Assembly (NCBI GenBank): GCA_033720955.1
Contig: JAWWBN010000002.1
Span: 1 to 46,819 of the forward strand
From: JAWWBN01 sp033720955
GTDB taxonomy: Bacteria > Acidobacteriota > Thermoanaerobaculia > Multivoradales > JAHEKO01
Reading direction: 5' to 3'
DNA: 46,819 nucleotides
Below, piece after piece: positions 17,910-25,261 of the stretch. The position numbers and the translations under genes are program-made. How positions within the stretch are numbered: the first letter of the stretch is position 1; every line of letters starts with the position of its first letter. Under the pieces are notes generated by a model. The model was not told the DNA's origin. It did not search any database and saw only the letters and a program-made list of their open reading frames with translations.

Positions 17910-18545
17910 ATGTCGGAGCCGACCCACGTCACGATCGTCAGCGAGCGGGGCGAGATCGCGGGTCGTTTCCACGCCGGCGCCCCGGCGATCGTGCCGCGCG
18001 GCGCCGTGCTGGCGGTGGGCGGATACACCGGGGGCTTCGAGGGGCCGTCCGGAGCCTACGGGGTTCTCGGCGACACCCTTCCGCAACGGGGCATCCAGCT
18101 CCTACGTCTCGACTACAGGATCAAGCGCGCGCCCGGGCCGGTCGAGGAGGGCACCTGCGATGTCGCCGCCGGCATCGACTGGCTGGCGGGCAGAGGGGTG
18201 GAGAAGATCGTGGCGGTCGGCTTCTCGTACGGTGGAGCCCTGGTGGTGCGCGCGGCCCTCGACTCCGCGAGCGTCGTCGGCGTGGCGGCGCTGGCCACCC
18301 AGACCGCCGGGATCGGCGACGTCCGGCGTCTGGCGCCTCGTCCGCTGCTCCTGGTTCACGGCACCGCCGACCGAACCCTCCCGGCCCGTCTCTCGCGCCA
18401 GGTCTACGAGCGCGCGGGAGAGCCGCGGGAGCTGCACCTGCTCGACGGGGCCGGCCACTCGATGGCGGAGCGACGCGACGAGCTGCTGGAGATCCTCACC
18501 GGTTGGATCGACGGCGTTCTGCCGGCGCGCGAGCGGCGGCTCTGA
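17910..18545 (+). CDS. Cytoplasmic alpha/beta hydrolase (dienelactone hydrolase-like)
   Basis: This 211-residue protein starts at an ATG behind CGAAGAGG and has no signal peptide. It has the short alpha/beta-hydrolase core: LAVGGYTGGFEGP (oxyanion region), RLDYRIK, GFSYGGALVV with the nucleophile Ser, LLLVHGTADRTLP with the acid Asp, and LDGAGHSMAE with the catalytic His. The compact form fits the DLH/KANL3-like group. It is divergent from the ASST-like gene and converges with the kinase-fold gene 33 bp away. Confidence 0.85.
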   Translation: MSEPTHVTIVSERGEIAGRFHAGAPAIVPRGAVLAVGGYTGGFEGPSGAYGVLGDTLPQRGIQLLRLDYRIKRAPGPVEEGTCDVAAGIDWLAGRGVEKIVAVGFSYGGALVVRAALDSASVVGVAALATQTAGIGDVRRLAPRPLLLVHGTADRTLPARLSRQVYERAGEPRELHLLDGAGHSMAERRDELLEILTGWIDGVLPARERRL

Positions 18546-18578
18546 CGGCGGCGGCTCCCGCAGCGGCCGGGGTGCGGC

Positions 18579-19910
18579 TCACCAGCGCGCGACCGCCTGG
18601 TCCACGAACCAGCGGAGCCGGGCCAGGACCTCGTCGCCGTCCACCTCGCCGAGGCGGAACCGCCGGGCCAGGCTGAAGGCGGTGACCTCGAGCTGGGAGC
18701 CGTTGGGGAACGGCAGGCAGGTGCCGTCCCGGATCTCCGGCCACGACTTCTTGCGGGCGGTGAAGGGGGCCGGCACCCGCAGCCGGTCGTCGGGTCGAAC
18801 GAAGTCGGGATCCTCGGGCCAGATGGCCCCGCCCCACTTCATCGTCTGACCGCGCACCAGGCTCAGCAACGGATTCTCGAAGCGCTCGTGGAACTTGTAG
18901 TGCCCGAAATCGACGAGCTGCGCCCGCGCCGGGTCGTCGTCCGACTGGCGGGCGATCTGGATGTTGACGCCGTCGAACTGCCGTGGCCCTCCGCTCGTCC
19001 GACCCACCCGGCGCAGCTCCTCGATCTGCTCGTCCCGCAGCTTCTTCTTGACCGTTCCCGCGTAGCGCACCTCGAGCTTGCCGTCGCTCTCCTTCAGGGC
19101 GAGCGTGGTGCCGGGCGTCGAGGAGGTGATGCCGTAGTTGCGGAGAAGCAGCTCGATCTCCAGGTAGAGAGCCTGCAGCTCCGACCCGAGAGTCGGCAGC
19201 TCGATCGCCTTGACCGCCCGCCGGTGGGCGCGCCGCACCTGTATCGCCGCCGGTGAAGACTGGCTCGGGTCGGGCCGCCATTTCATGTCGAATCCGGTGT
19301 CGAGGACGGCGTAGGTCGGCACCGAGGCCAGGTCGGGCAGGGCGCGGTGAAAGATCTCGTCGATCACCCACTGCGCGACCATGTCCAGGAACGCGCACCC
19401 CAGGTAGTGGAGCCCGTTGGTGTGGGCGCCGGCGAGCGACGGCCGCGCGTTGGGCCCGACGCCCGTTCCCTTCAGGTCGAGCAGCCCGCCGGCGCCACGG
19501 CCTCCGGCGCCCGGCACCGATCGAACGAGGGCCCGCCCGTAGCGGGTAGGGCGATAGGCGAGCGCGGGCCCGCCCGTCTCGATCGGAGTGTTGACCCTGG
19601 TCTGGCCCGCCTGGCTGCGGGAGATCACCGCCGCGTGTCGGAGCAGCCAGATGTCGAGGAGCTTGCGGATCTCCCCGCGGCGGGCCGCGATGTCGAGCCG
19701 CCGCAGGCGGGGGTGGCCTTCGAGGAGCCTCCGGTCTCGAAGGTGTGGAAAATCGTGCTGAAGGAGACCGTAGTCCGCGAAGACCACTCTCGCTCCCTCG
19801 AGCCGCAACACTTTCTCTTTTCGAAGCCCTCCATCTTCCAGATGGTCGGGAGCTCGCAGCAGCGGTCCGGCGGAGACCCGCTGCGGGATGGTCGAGTCGA
19901 CGCCTCGCAT
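18579..19910 (-). CDS. MchC/SelO-like kinase-fold protein
   Basis: This 443-residue protein has no signal peptide. Two blocks suggest a SelO-type protein-kinase-like fold. DLKGTGVGPNA (Lys147) parallels the SelO LKGAGRTPYSR loop, and LVDFGHYKF (D334-F-G) parallels the metal-binding DFG of SelO and kinases. Between them are NGLHYLGCAF, VPTYAVLDTGFD and AIQVRRAHR. From memory the overall pattern also matches MchC, a protein of class IIb microcin maturation. A nucleotide-dependent modification of Ser, Thr, Tyr or Glu side chains would fit the fold. The ATG at 19910 has no ribosome site, and the start could lie further downstream. The gene is divergent from the tetrapeptide-repeat peptide, its most likely substrate. 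Both family names are tentative. Confidence 0.65.
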   Translation of the reverse strand: MRGVDSTIPQRVSAGPLLRAPDHLEDGGLRKEKVLRLEGARVVFADYGLLQHDFPHLRDRRLLEGHPRLRRLDIAARRGEIRKLLDIWLLRHAAVISRSQAGQTRVNTPIETGGPALAYRPTRYGRALVRSVPGAGGRGAGGLLDLKGTGVGPNARPSLAGAHTNGLHYLGCAFLDMVAQWVIDEIFHRALPDLASVPTYAVLDTGFDMKWRPDPSQSSPAAIQVRRAHRRAVKAIELPTLGSELQALYLEIELLLRNYGITSSTPGTTLALKESDGKLEVRYAGTVKKKLRDEQIEELRRVGRTSGGPRQFDGVNIQIARQSDDDPARAQLVDFGHYKFHERFENPLLSLVRGQTMKWGGAIWPEDPDFVRPDDRLRVPAPFTARKKSWPEIRDGTCLPFPNGSQLEVTAFSLARRFRLGEVDGDEVLARLRWFVDQAVARW

Positions 19911-19915
19911 TTTGT

Positions 19916-19945
19916 TTGACGAATGTTTCGTACTGCTGATATCAT
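19916..19945 (+). promoter_or_regulatory. Sigma-70-like promoter for the repeat peptide
   Basis: TTGACG (19916-19921) and TATCAT (19940-19945) are separated by 18 bp in an unusually AT-rich patch. Transcription would begin near 19952 and give a 5' leader of about 58 bases. The minus strand of the same patch holds TTTACA followed 16 bases later by TGATAT, a possible overlapping promoter for the divergent kinase-fold gene. Confidence 0.65.
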
Positions 19946-19968
19946 GAAACGCAACAATCCTGTAAAAG

Positions 19969-19986
19969 GCTCCTGAGCTCAGGAGC
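19969..19986. promoter_or_regulatory. 18-bp perfect palindrome in the 5' leader of the repeat peptide
   Basis: GCTCCTGAGCTCAGGAGC is fully self-complementary. It lies just downstream of the predicted start site of the repeat-peptide mRNA and upstream of the divergent gene. It could be an operator for a dimeric regulator or an RNA hairpin near the ribosome site. Confidence 0.55.
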
Positions 19987-20009
19987 AAAACGAAGAGAGA
20001 GGCGGTTCC

Positions 20010-20471
20010 ATGCGCAACCGAGAAGTAGAGCCCTCTTCGACCTCCCCGGAGGTCCACCTGCCCACCGTGCTGGAGCTCGCGCTCCAGGATGCCCATCAGG
20101 AGGCGGCGTCGCGCGCCCGAGTCGCGGCGCGGGCCCTCGGCCTGTTCGCCGCCGGAGGCAGTGCCGAGGAGAGCGCCGAGGAGAGCGCCGAGACAGGGGC
20201 CGAGGAGAGTGCGGAGGAGAGCGCCGAGAAGGGCGCGGAGGAGAGCGCCGAGGAGAGTGCCGAGGCGAGCGCGGAGAAGGGCGCCGAGGAGAGCGCCGAG
20301 TACAGCGCCGAGAAGGGCGCGGAGGAGAGCGCGGAGGAGAGCGCGGAGTACAGCGCCGAGTACAGCGCCGAGAAAGGCGCCGAGGAGGGCGCGGAGGAGA
20401 GCGCCGAGAAGGGCGCCGAGGAGGGTGCCGAGGAGAGCGCGGAGTACAGCGCCGAGAAGAGCGCCGAATAG
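20010..20471 (+). CDS. Tetrapeptide-repeat peptide, candidate RiPP precursor
   Basis: This 153-residue protein starts at ATG 20010 with AGAGAGG upstream. Residues 1-50 are an ordinary leader-like segment with an amphipathic helix (PTVLELALQDAHQEAASRAR), ending in LGLFAAGG. Residues 51-153 are about 25 tandem tetrapeptides [S/G]-A-E-[E/K/Y/T/A] plus a final SAE. Positions 2 and 3 (Ala-Glu) never vary; position 1 is Ser or Gly and position 4 is Glu, Lys, Tyr, Thr or Ala. The Gly-Gly boundary resembles a double-Gly leader cleavage site. The gene has its own promoter and is divergent from a kinase-fold enzyme. It could instead be an acidic single-helix or disordered protein. The family is not recognised. 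Confidence 0.75.
   Translation: MRNREVEPSSTSPEVHLPTVLELALQDAHQEAASRARVAARALGLFAAGGSAEESAEESAETGAEESAEESAEKGAEESAEESAEASAEKGAEESAEYSAEKGAEESAEESAEYSAEYSAEKGAEEGAEESAEKGAEEGAEESAEYSAEKSAE
20160..20468 (+). repeat. 12-bp tandem repeat encoding [S/G]AEx units
   Basis: About 25.75 copies of a 12-base unit close to AGCGCCGAGGAG. Variation is concentrated in the first codon (AGC/AGT versus GGC/GGG/GGT) and the fourth codon (GAG, AAG, TAC, ACA, GCG). Third-base changes (GCC/GCG) preserve Ala, which points to selection on the protein. Confidence 0.9.
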
Positions 20472-20492
20472 CGTGGATCCCGACCAGGTGCG

Positions 20493-20915
20493 CTAGGTGC
20501 GCGATGCTGGCGCGTCGGGGTCGGGTGACCAGAGCTCCAGCAGGTTGCCGTCCGGGTCGTAGAAGTAGTACGAGAGGGCCCGCATCCACTCGAGCGGTGT
20601 GGGCCCGAATACGTCCACCCCGGCGGATCGCACTCTCGCGAGGGCCACGTCGAGCCGCGAGCGCTCGACCTCCAGGGCGAAGTGGACGGGACCCCATCGC
20701 GGCGCCGGTCCCAGCGGCGAGTGCTCTTCGAAAAGAAGGCTTCCGGTGTGGAGCGCCAACCGCTGCTTCCGCTTGCCGTCGCGGACCAGAAACCAGGCCC
20801 ACGAGTCGTCGGGCTCGGACTCCGGCCGCAGGCCGACGACGTCTCGGTAGAAGGCGGCGGCGGAGGGCACGTCGGAGACGATCAGAACGATCTCGGAGAT
20901 GCCCGAGACGGTCAT
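20493..20915 (-). CDS. VOC-family (glyoxalase-fold) protein
   Basis: This 140-residue protein has the vicinal-oxygen-chelate fold made of two beta-alpha-beta-beta-beta modules. The first reads ISEIVLIVSDVPSAAAFYRD, and the second begins WGPVHFALEVERSRLDVALA and ends YYFYDPDGNLLELW. Metal-ligand candidates are His in the second module and the Glu of LLELW. Family members isomerise, cleave or bind small molecules; nothing here sets the substrate. The ATG overlaps the stop of the upstream 2OG oxygenase gene (ATGA, 20912-20915), so the two are translationally coupled and likely act in one pathway. Confidence 0.88.
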   Translation of the reverse strand: MTVSGISEIVLIVSDVPSAAAFYRDVVGLRPESEPDDSWAWFLVRDGKRKQRLALHTGSLLFEEHSPLGPAPRWGPVHFALEVERSRLDVALARVRSAGVDVFGPTPLEWMRALSYYFYDPDGNLLELWSPDPDAPASRT

Positions 20916-22141
20916 CCGCAGGTACGGCTCTCACCCTCGACCGCAGGGGGGTCGGGGATGTTGCGAGTCAGGAACTGCCAGAACTTGCAATGCTCCAGGC
21001 CGGGGACGGGGTAGAGCTCCCCGCGCTCGCGATCCCACGACAGGAGCGATGCCTCCTCCCCGTGCGGCTCGGTGACGCCGACGATCGAGATGCGCCTCCG
21101 TACCGACTCGAGCTGCTCCCGCACTGCCTCCCGGGTGGCGCCCTGGAGCACCACCCGATGGGGAATGGCGCGCATCGCATCGCCCACGATCCGGCCGTTC
21201 TCGTAGCGGTCGCCCGCCAGGAGCTGCATCGCCTTGCCCACGTTGAGTAGCAGCGGCCCCGGCTCCACGCGGTGCCAGCGGCCCTGCCGGTCGCGGGCTT
21301 GGAGCCCGGTCATGTTGTTGACCACCGAGGCCACGAAGTCGTAGTCCGAGTGCTCGTGGAGCAGGGTGGCGGCAAAGCCGCGGTTCCCCTCGAGATCCTC
21401 GACCGGGCGGATCTCGGTGCGCTCCAGGTCGGAGTCGGCTCCGTCGTACAGATAGAAGTTGAGCGACGACCAGTACCAGCCCCCGCAGCCGGCTTGCCAG
21501 ACGGCGCTGAGGTCGGCGACCTCGCGCTCCAGGCCGTCGTCGCCGTCGGTCCGGCCCGCCCGCTCCAGCAGCCGATCCAGAAGCTCCCGCCGCTCTTCGG
21601 CAACGCCGAGCCAGGCGCCGTCGACCGCGCTCCCGGTCGCCTCCGACCACCGGCCGGGCGGGATCTGCAGAAGCTCGAGCAGTCGGCAGAGCGCCTGGGC
21701 CCGGACGAACTGCTTGGCCAGGAAGCCCAGCACCAGCACCGGGTCGCGATAGACGTCCCAGAGCCGCTCCAGACGTACGAAGATGCCGCGCTGGGGCTGA
21801 TACTCGTCGGGGTCGTCCGAGCGCGTCCGGTCGGCGGGCCATACGGGGCCGTGGGGTGGCTGCCGTCCATCGTTGAAGCGGGTCAGCTCGTCGTGAAAGC
21901 CGCCCTCCCGCTTCAGGTAGCGACGGGCGACGCCATGGGCGCGGGGGATCATCTGCTGGATTACTCCGTCCCAGGCAGCCGGCAGCTCGACGGTGAAGGC
22001 GCCGTCGAGCCGAGCCGCCTCGGCGAAGGCGGCGCGCCGTTGTGCGGGAAGGTCCGGCAGCGGGACGCCGAGCTCGCGGAGGCGGAAGCTCTGGAGCCTG
22101 ATCGTGGGGAGGGAGAGATAGTCGACATAGCCCTGGTTCAA
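20912..22141 (-). CDS. Fe(II)/2-oxoglutarate-dependent oxygenase (IPNS-like)
   Basis: This 409-residue protein most likely starts at TTG 22141, which follows GGAAGGGGG. The C-terminal half is the isopenicillin N synthase/DAOCS-type jelly roll. It has the iron ligands HSD (His264, Asp266) and His328 in AIPHRVV, and the 2OG anchor RIS at 350-352. LQARDRQGRWHRVEPGP and LLLNVGKAMQLLAGDRY are family-typical strands. The N-terminal 160 residues are helical as in plant and fungal relatives. It should hydroxylate, desaturate or cyclise a small molecule or peptide. It is coupled to the VOC gene and lies one gene away from the repeat peptide, which makes peptide tailoring possible but unproven. Confidence 0.88.
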   Translation of the reverse strand: MNQGYVDYLSLPTIRLQSFRLRELGVPLPDLPAQRRAAFAEAARLDGAFTVELPAAWDGVIQQMIPRAHGVARRYLKREGGFHDELTRFNDGRQPPHGPVWPADRTRSDDPDEYQPQRGIFVRLERLWDVYRDPVLVLGFLAKQFVRAQALCRLLELLQIPPGRWSEATGSAVDGAWLGVAEERRELLDRLLERAGRTDGDDGLEREVADLSAVWQAGCGGWYWSSLNFYLYDGADSDLERTEIRPVEDLEGNRGFAATLLHEHSDYDFVASVVNNMTGLQARDRQGRWHRVEPGPLLLNVGKAMQLLAGDRYENGRIVGDAMRAIPHRVVLQGATREAVREQLESVRRRISIVGVTEPHGEEASLLSWDRERGELYPVPGLEHCKFWQFLTRNIPDPPAVEGESRTCG

Positions 22142-22334
22142 GCCGAGCCCCCTTCCGGTCGCACCTCGCCGCGGCCGCTGCCGGGCCGCGCCGTCTCTGG
22201 ATGGATGTTGTGAAGCGAGCTTAGACCAGGTGCCGGGACCGCGCAAGAAGGCATGTGCGAAGCGTCGCCCGCTCTCGGAGGAGCCGATGTAAGATGACTG
22301 CATCTTCCATTCGAAACCTGGAGGTCGGCCCGCC

Positions 22335-23117
22335 ATGAGCTTCCTTCGAGCCTTCGAAGAGGACGGCATCGCCTTTCCGATTCCGGTTCTGGATGCCGAC
22401 GAGGTCCGCAAGTACCGCTCGGCTTTCGAACATCTCGAGCTCCTGCTGGGCGGCAAGAAGCAGAACCTCTCGACCGTCCACCTGCACTTCGACTGGGCGC
22501 GCGAGCTCGTCGCGCATCCCGCCGTGCTCGACGCCGTGGAGCCGCTGCTGGGACCGGACCTTCTGGTGCTCTCCACCCTGATTCTGAACAAGCACCCGCA
22601 CGACCCCGCCTTCGTCGGCTGGCACCAGGACGGCACCTACTGGAATCTGCACAGCGCCCCCACGGCGTCGGCCTGGATCGCCCTGACCGACAGCACCCGG
22701 GCCAACGGCTGCATGCGCGTGATCCCCGGGTCGCACCGGGAGACCATGCTCCCCCACGAGTGCACCTACGCCGAGAACAGCCTGCTCGGCCGCGGGGAGC
22801 AGGTCGCAGCGGAGGTGGACGAGAGCCGCGCGATCGACGTCGAGCTCAGGGCGGGGCAGATGTCCATCCACCAGAACGCCATCCTCCACTCGTCGCCGCC
22901 GAACGGGTCCGACCACCGTCGGATCGGCTTCATCATCCGCTTCGTCACCCCGGAGTTCGCGCACGCGACGGCGCCGGTGCTCCTGGCTCGAGGGCGCGCC
23001 GAGGGGGACCGCATGGAGCTCTGGGAGGCTCCGCCGCCGACGGACGTGAAGCGGGCGATCGCCGAGCGCGAGGCCTACGTGGAGGCGATGGCGGCGAAGC
23101 CGGCCGAGAGCCGGTAG
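22335..23117 (+). CDS. Phytanoyl-CoA dioxygenase (PhyH)-family oxygenase
   Basis: This 260-residue Fe(II)/2OG oxygenase starts at an ATG with GGAGG upstream. The iron ligands are His97 and Asp99 in GWHQDGTYWN and probably His185 in ILHSSPPN, with the 2OG-binding Arg in HRRIGFIIRF. ANGCMRVIPGSHR is the conserved PhyH strand-turn. Family members hydroxylate or halogenate specialised metabolites as often as lipids. It is divergent from the IPNS-like oxygenase gene and converges with the radical SAM gene. Confidence 0.9.
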   Translation: MSFLRAFEEDGIAFPIPVLDADEVRKYRSAFEHLELLLGGKKQNLSTVHLHFDWARELVAHPAVLDAVEPLLGPDLLVLSTLILNKHPHDPAFVGWHQDGTYWNLHSAPTASAWIALTDSTRANGCMRVIPGSHRETMLPHECTYAENSLLGRGEQVAAEVDESRAIDVELRAGQMSIHQNAILHSSPPNGSDHRRIGFIIRFVTPEFAHATAPVLLARGRAEGDRMELWEAPPPTDVKRAIAEREAYVEAMAAKPAESR

Positions 23118-23132
23118 GGGCGGCGGAGCCGG

Positions 23133-25139
23133 TCAGCAGGCGCCGGGGTCGGTAGCCGGGGCGCCGTGCGCCGGCGCTGACGATCCGATGGTCACGAGGT
23201 CGACGTCGGGCGCGAACCCGAGCTCGAGGTCGAGGTCGTGGAGGATGTCCTCGCGGCACATCATGATCGCTCCCAGCCGCACCGCCCTGGGATCGGGCTC
23301 CGCGGCCTCGAACTGCTCGGGGGGCACGCCGTTGATCTCGGCGCAGACCTTGTCGGAGAGCTCGTTGAGGAACTCCAGGTGGTACTCCTCCGGCTTGTCG
23401 AACTCCGCGCCCCAGCGCACCAGGAAGTCCACGAAGACCCGGGTGATGGCGGGGTGGAGCTGATCGGGGTCGTCCAGGTTGCGGTGCAGCCGGCGGTAGA
23501 CCGGCGGCAGCAGAGACCGGAGCTCGCGTCGGAAGGCCAGTGGCACCGGCGCCTTGAATGACAGCGCCGTGGGCTCGTAGGAGCCCGAGCTCTCGAGCTC
23601 GATCTGGTGGGCCAGCGACGGCACCATCTGGTGGCTGAGCAGACGCCGGATGTGGGCCTGCATCGTGAGGAGGATGGTCAGTCGGTGCCAGAGCGACGGC
23701 GCCACCTCCCGGCAGACGTCGGTGAGCTCGTCGATGGCGTGGCGTGCGCGGTCGTTGAGCAGTGAGCGCCGCTCCAGATTGTCGATCAAGTCCCGGCGGC
23801 TGCGGTCGGAGAACTGCGGCTCCGGGATCTGCGGCGGCCGCTCGAGCAGCTTCATCCAGCCGGTGTTGCGCTTTTTTATGTTCTTCCAGCGGAAGAGATC
23901 TACGTATAGATCGCGATAGCCCTCCATCAGCTCCACCCGGGTCATCAGACGCGGAATGGTGTTGAAGTAGTAGCCGTCGAGGTTGTCGGTGAAGCGCCCG
24001 CGCTCGAAGGCACCGGCCTCGGTGACCACCTGACCGCGCTCGACCATCTTGCGCCAGAGGGGAGTGCCGTGCGGGGCCTGCAGGATGGTCAGCGCCGGAA
24101 CGGGGATCGAGGCGGTCTGGTGGAACTCGAAGAGGCGCCCGAAGGTGCTCGAGTCGTCCTCGTCGAAGCCGATGATGGTGTTACCGCGCAGGGCGATGCC
24201 GTAGGACATCATGCGGTGCGCCTCGGCCACCAGGTCCTTGTTGAGGTTCTGCTTCTTGTTGATGTTCTTGAGCGTCTCGGGGTTGATCGACTCGATGCCG
24301 ATGAACAGGACGGTCATACCCCCGTCGGCGGCCAGCTCCAGAAGCTCGGGATCCTTCGACGCGTTGGTGGTGGCCTGGGTGGAGAACGAGATGGTGTGCT
24401 CGAGCTCGCGGTTCAGGTCGCGCATGCCTCGCAGCAGCTCCTTGGTGTACCGCCGGTCGCCGACGAACTCGTCATCGGTGATGAACGCCGTTCGGAACCC
24501 GCGGCGGGCCAGCTCTCGGATCTCGTCGAGAACCCGCTCCACCGGCTTGTGCCGCATCTTGCGCCCGAAGAGATAGATCACGTCGCAGAAGTCGCAGTCG
24601 AAGGGGCAGCCCCGGGTGGTCTGGACCGTGCCCATCGCGTAGGCACTGCAGTCGATGCCGTCCCAGTCGGGCGCCGGGCTGTCCTCCAGCGACGGCTTGG
24701 TGATCTGGCGGTACTCGTCGCGGTGCTCGCCCGCTGCGAGATCGCTCAGAAACTCCGGCCAGGTCTCTTCGGACTCGCCGATGAAGAGCACGTCGAAATG
24801 CTCGCGGTACGAGCGCGGGTGGACCGAGACGCCGGGGCCGCCCACGCCGGTCAGGACGCCTCGCTTGCGAAAGACGGAGGCGATGCGGATGGCGTGGTCG
24901 ATGTGGCCGGAGTAGCCGGTGACGCCCACGAAGTCGTAGTCGCGGTCGAAAACCGTCTCGTCCGTGATGCGACCCTTCACCGGCTCGTCCCAGAGGTCCA
25001 CGTGCACGTGGCCGGGAGTCAGCGCCTTCAGGGTGGACAGGGTCAGCGGCGCCAGGTCGGCGACGACCTCGTGTCGAGCGTCCATGGTGGTCCAGCCGCA
25101 GGGTATCCGGTACTCGGGACCGACGATGAGGACGTTCAT
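23133..25139 (-). CDS. B12-binding-type radical SAM protein
   Basis: This 668-residue protein is a radical SAM enzyme of the class with an N-terminal cobalamin-binding-like Rossmann domain (residues 1-140, VLIVGPEY, DFVGVTGYSG, GVGGPGVSVHP). The cluster motif CPFDCDFC (Cys178, 182, 185) is preceded by TTRG. The TIM barrel continues through FITDDEF, ISFSTQATTN, MTVLFIGIES and GNTIIGFDED. Residues after about 400 form a DUF4070-like region and then a 200-residue helical C-terminus. The classical B12 His motif (DxHxxG) is not seen, so cobalamin use is uncertain. Such enzymes do C-methylation, ring contraction or other radical chemistry. It heads a minus-strand run with two transferases and a dehydrogenase upstream. 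Confidence 0.9.
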   Translation of the reverse strand: MNVLIVGPEYRIPCGWTTMDARHEVVADLAPLTLSTLKALTPGHVHVDLWDEPVKGRITDETVFDRDYDFVGVTGYSGHIDHAIRIASVFRKRGVLTGVGGPGVSVHPRSYREHFDVLFIGESEETWPEFLSDLAAGEHRDEYRQITKPSLEDSPAPDWDGIDCSAYAMGTVQTTRGCPFDCDFCDVIYLFGRKMRHKPVERVLDEIRELARRGFRTAFITDDEFVGDRRYTKELLRGMRDLNRELEHTISFSTQATTNASKDPELLELAADGGMTVLFIGIESINPETLKNINKKQNLNKDLVAEAHRMMSYGIALRGNTIIGFDEDDSSTFGRLFEFHQTASIPVPALTILQAPHGTPLWRKMVERGQVVTEAGAFERGRFTDNLDGYYFNTIPRLMTRVELMEGYRDLYVDLFRWKNIKKRNTGWMKLLERPPQIPEPQFSDRSRRDLIDNLERRSLLNDRARHAIDELTDVCREVAPSLWHRLTILLTMQAHIRRLLSHQMVPSLAHQIELESSGSYEPTALSFKAPVPLAFRRELRSLLPPVYRRLHRNLDDPDQLHPAITRVFVDFLVRWGAEFDKPEEYHLEFLNELSDKVCAEINGVPPEQFEAAEPDPRAVRLGAIMMCREDILHDLDLELGFAPDVDLVTIGSSAPAHGAPATDPGAC

Positions 25140-25261
25140 GAGGCCTCCGCTGGCGCTGCGGTCGTTGCGGGCGTCAGCGGCGCGCGGGTCGCCCGCTCCG
25201 CCCGATCAACCTCTTCTTGTGAAGCTGAGTGCCGGTCGAGCTTAGCACAGGCCCGTTGTGA

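Noticed and set aside
20160..20468. CRISPR-like tandem repeat
   Set aside because: Units are contiguous 12-base codon repeats without unique spacers and lie inside a reading frame.
20010..20471. Graspetide (microviridin-like) precursor
   Set aside because: Ser/Lys/Glu-rich repeats would suit ester or amide cross-links, but I saw no ATP-grasp ligase nearby.
19942..20934. Arg/Ser/Pro-rich minus-strand protein opposite the tetrapeptide array
   Set aside because: It is the reverse complement of the repeat; the plus frame preserves Ala-Glu through synonymous changes and has a promoter and ribosome site.
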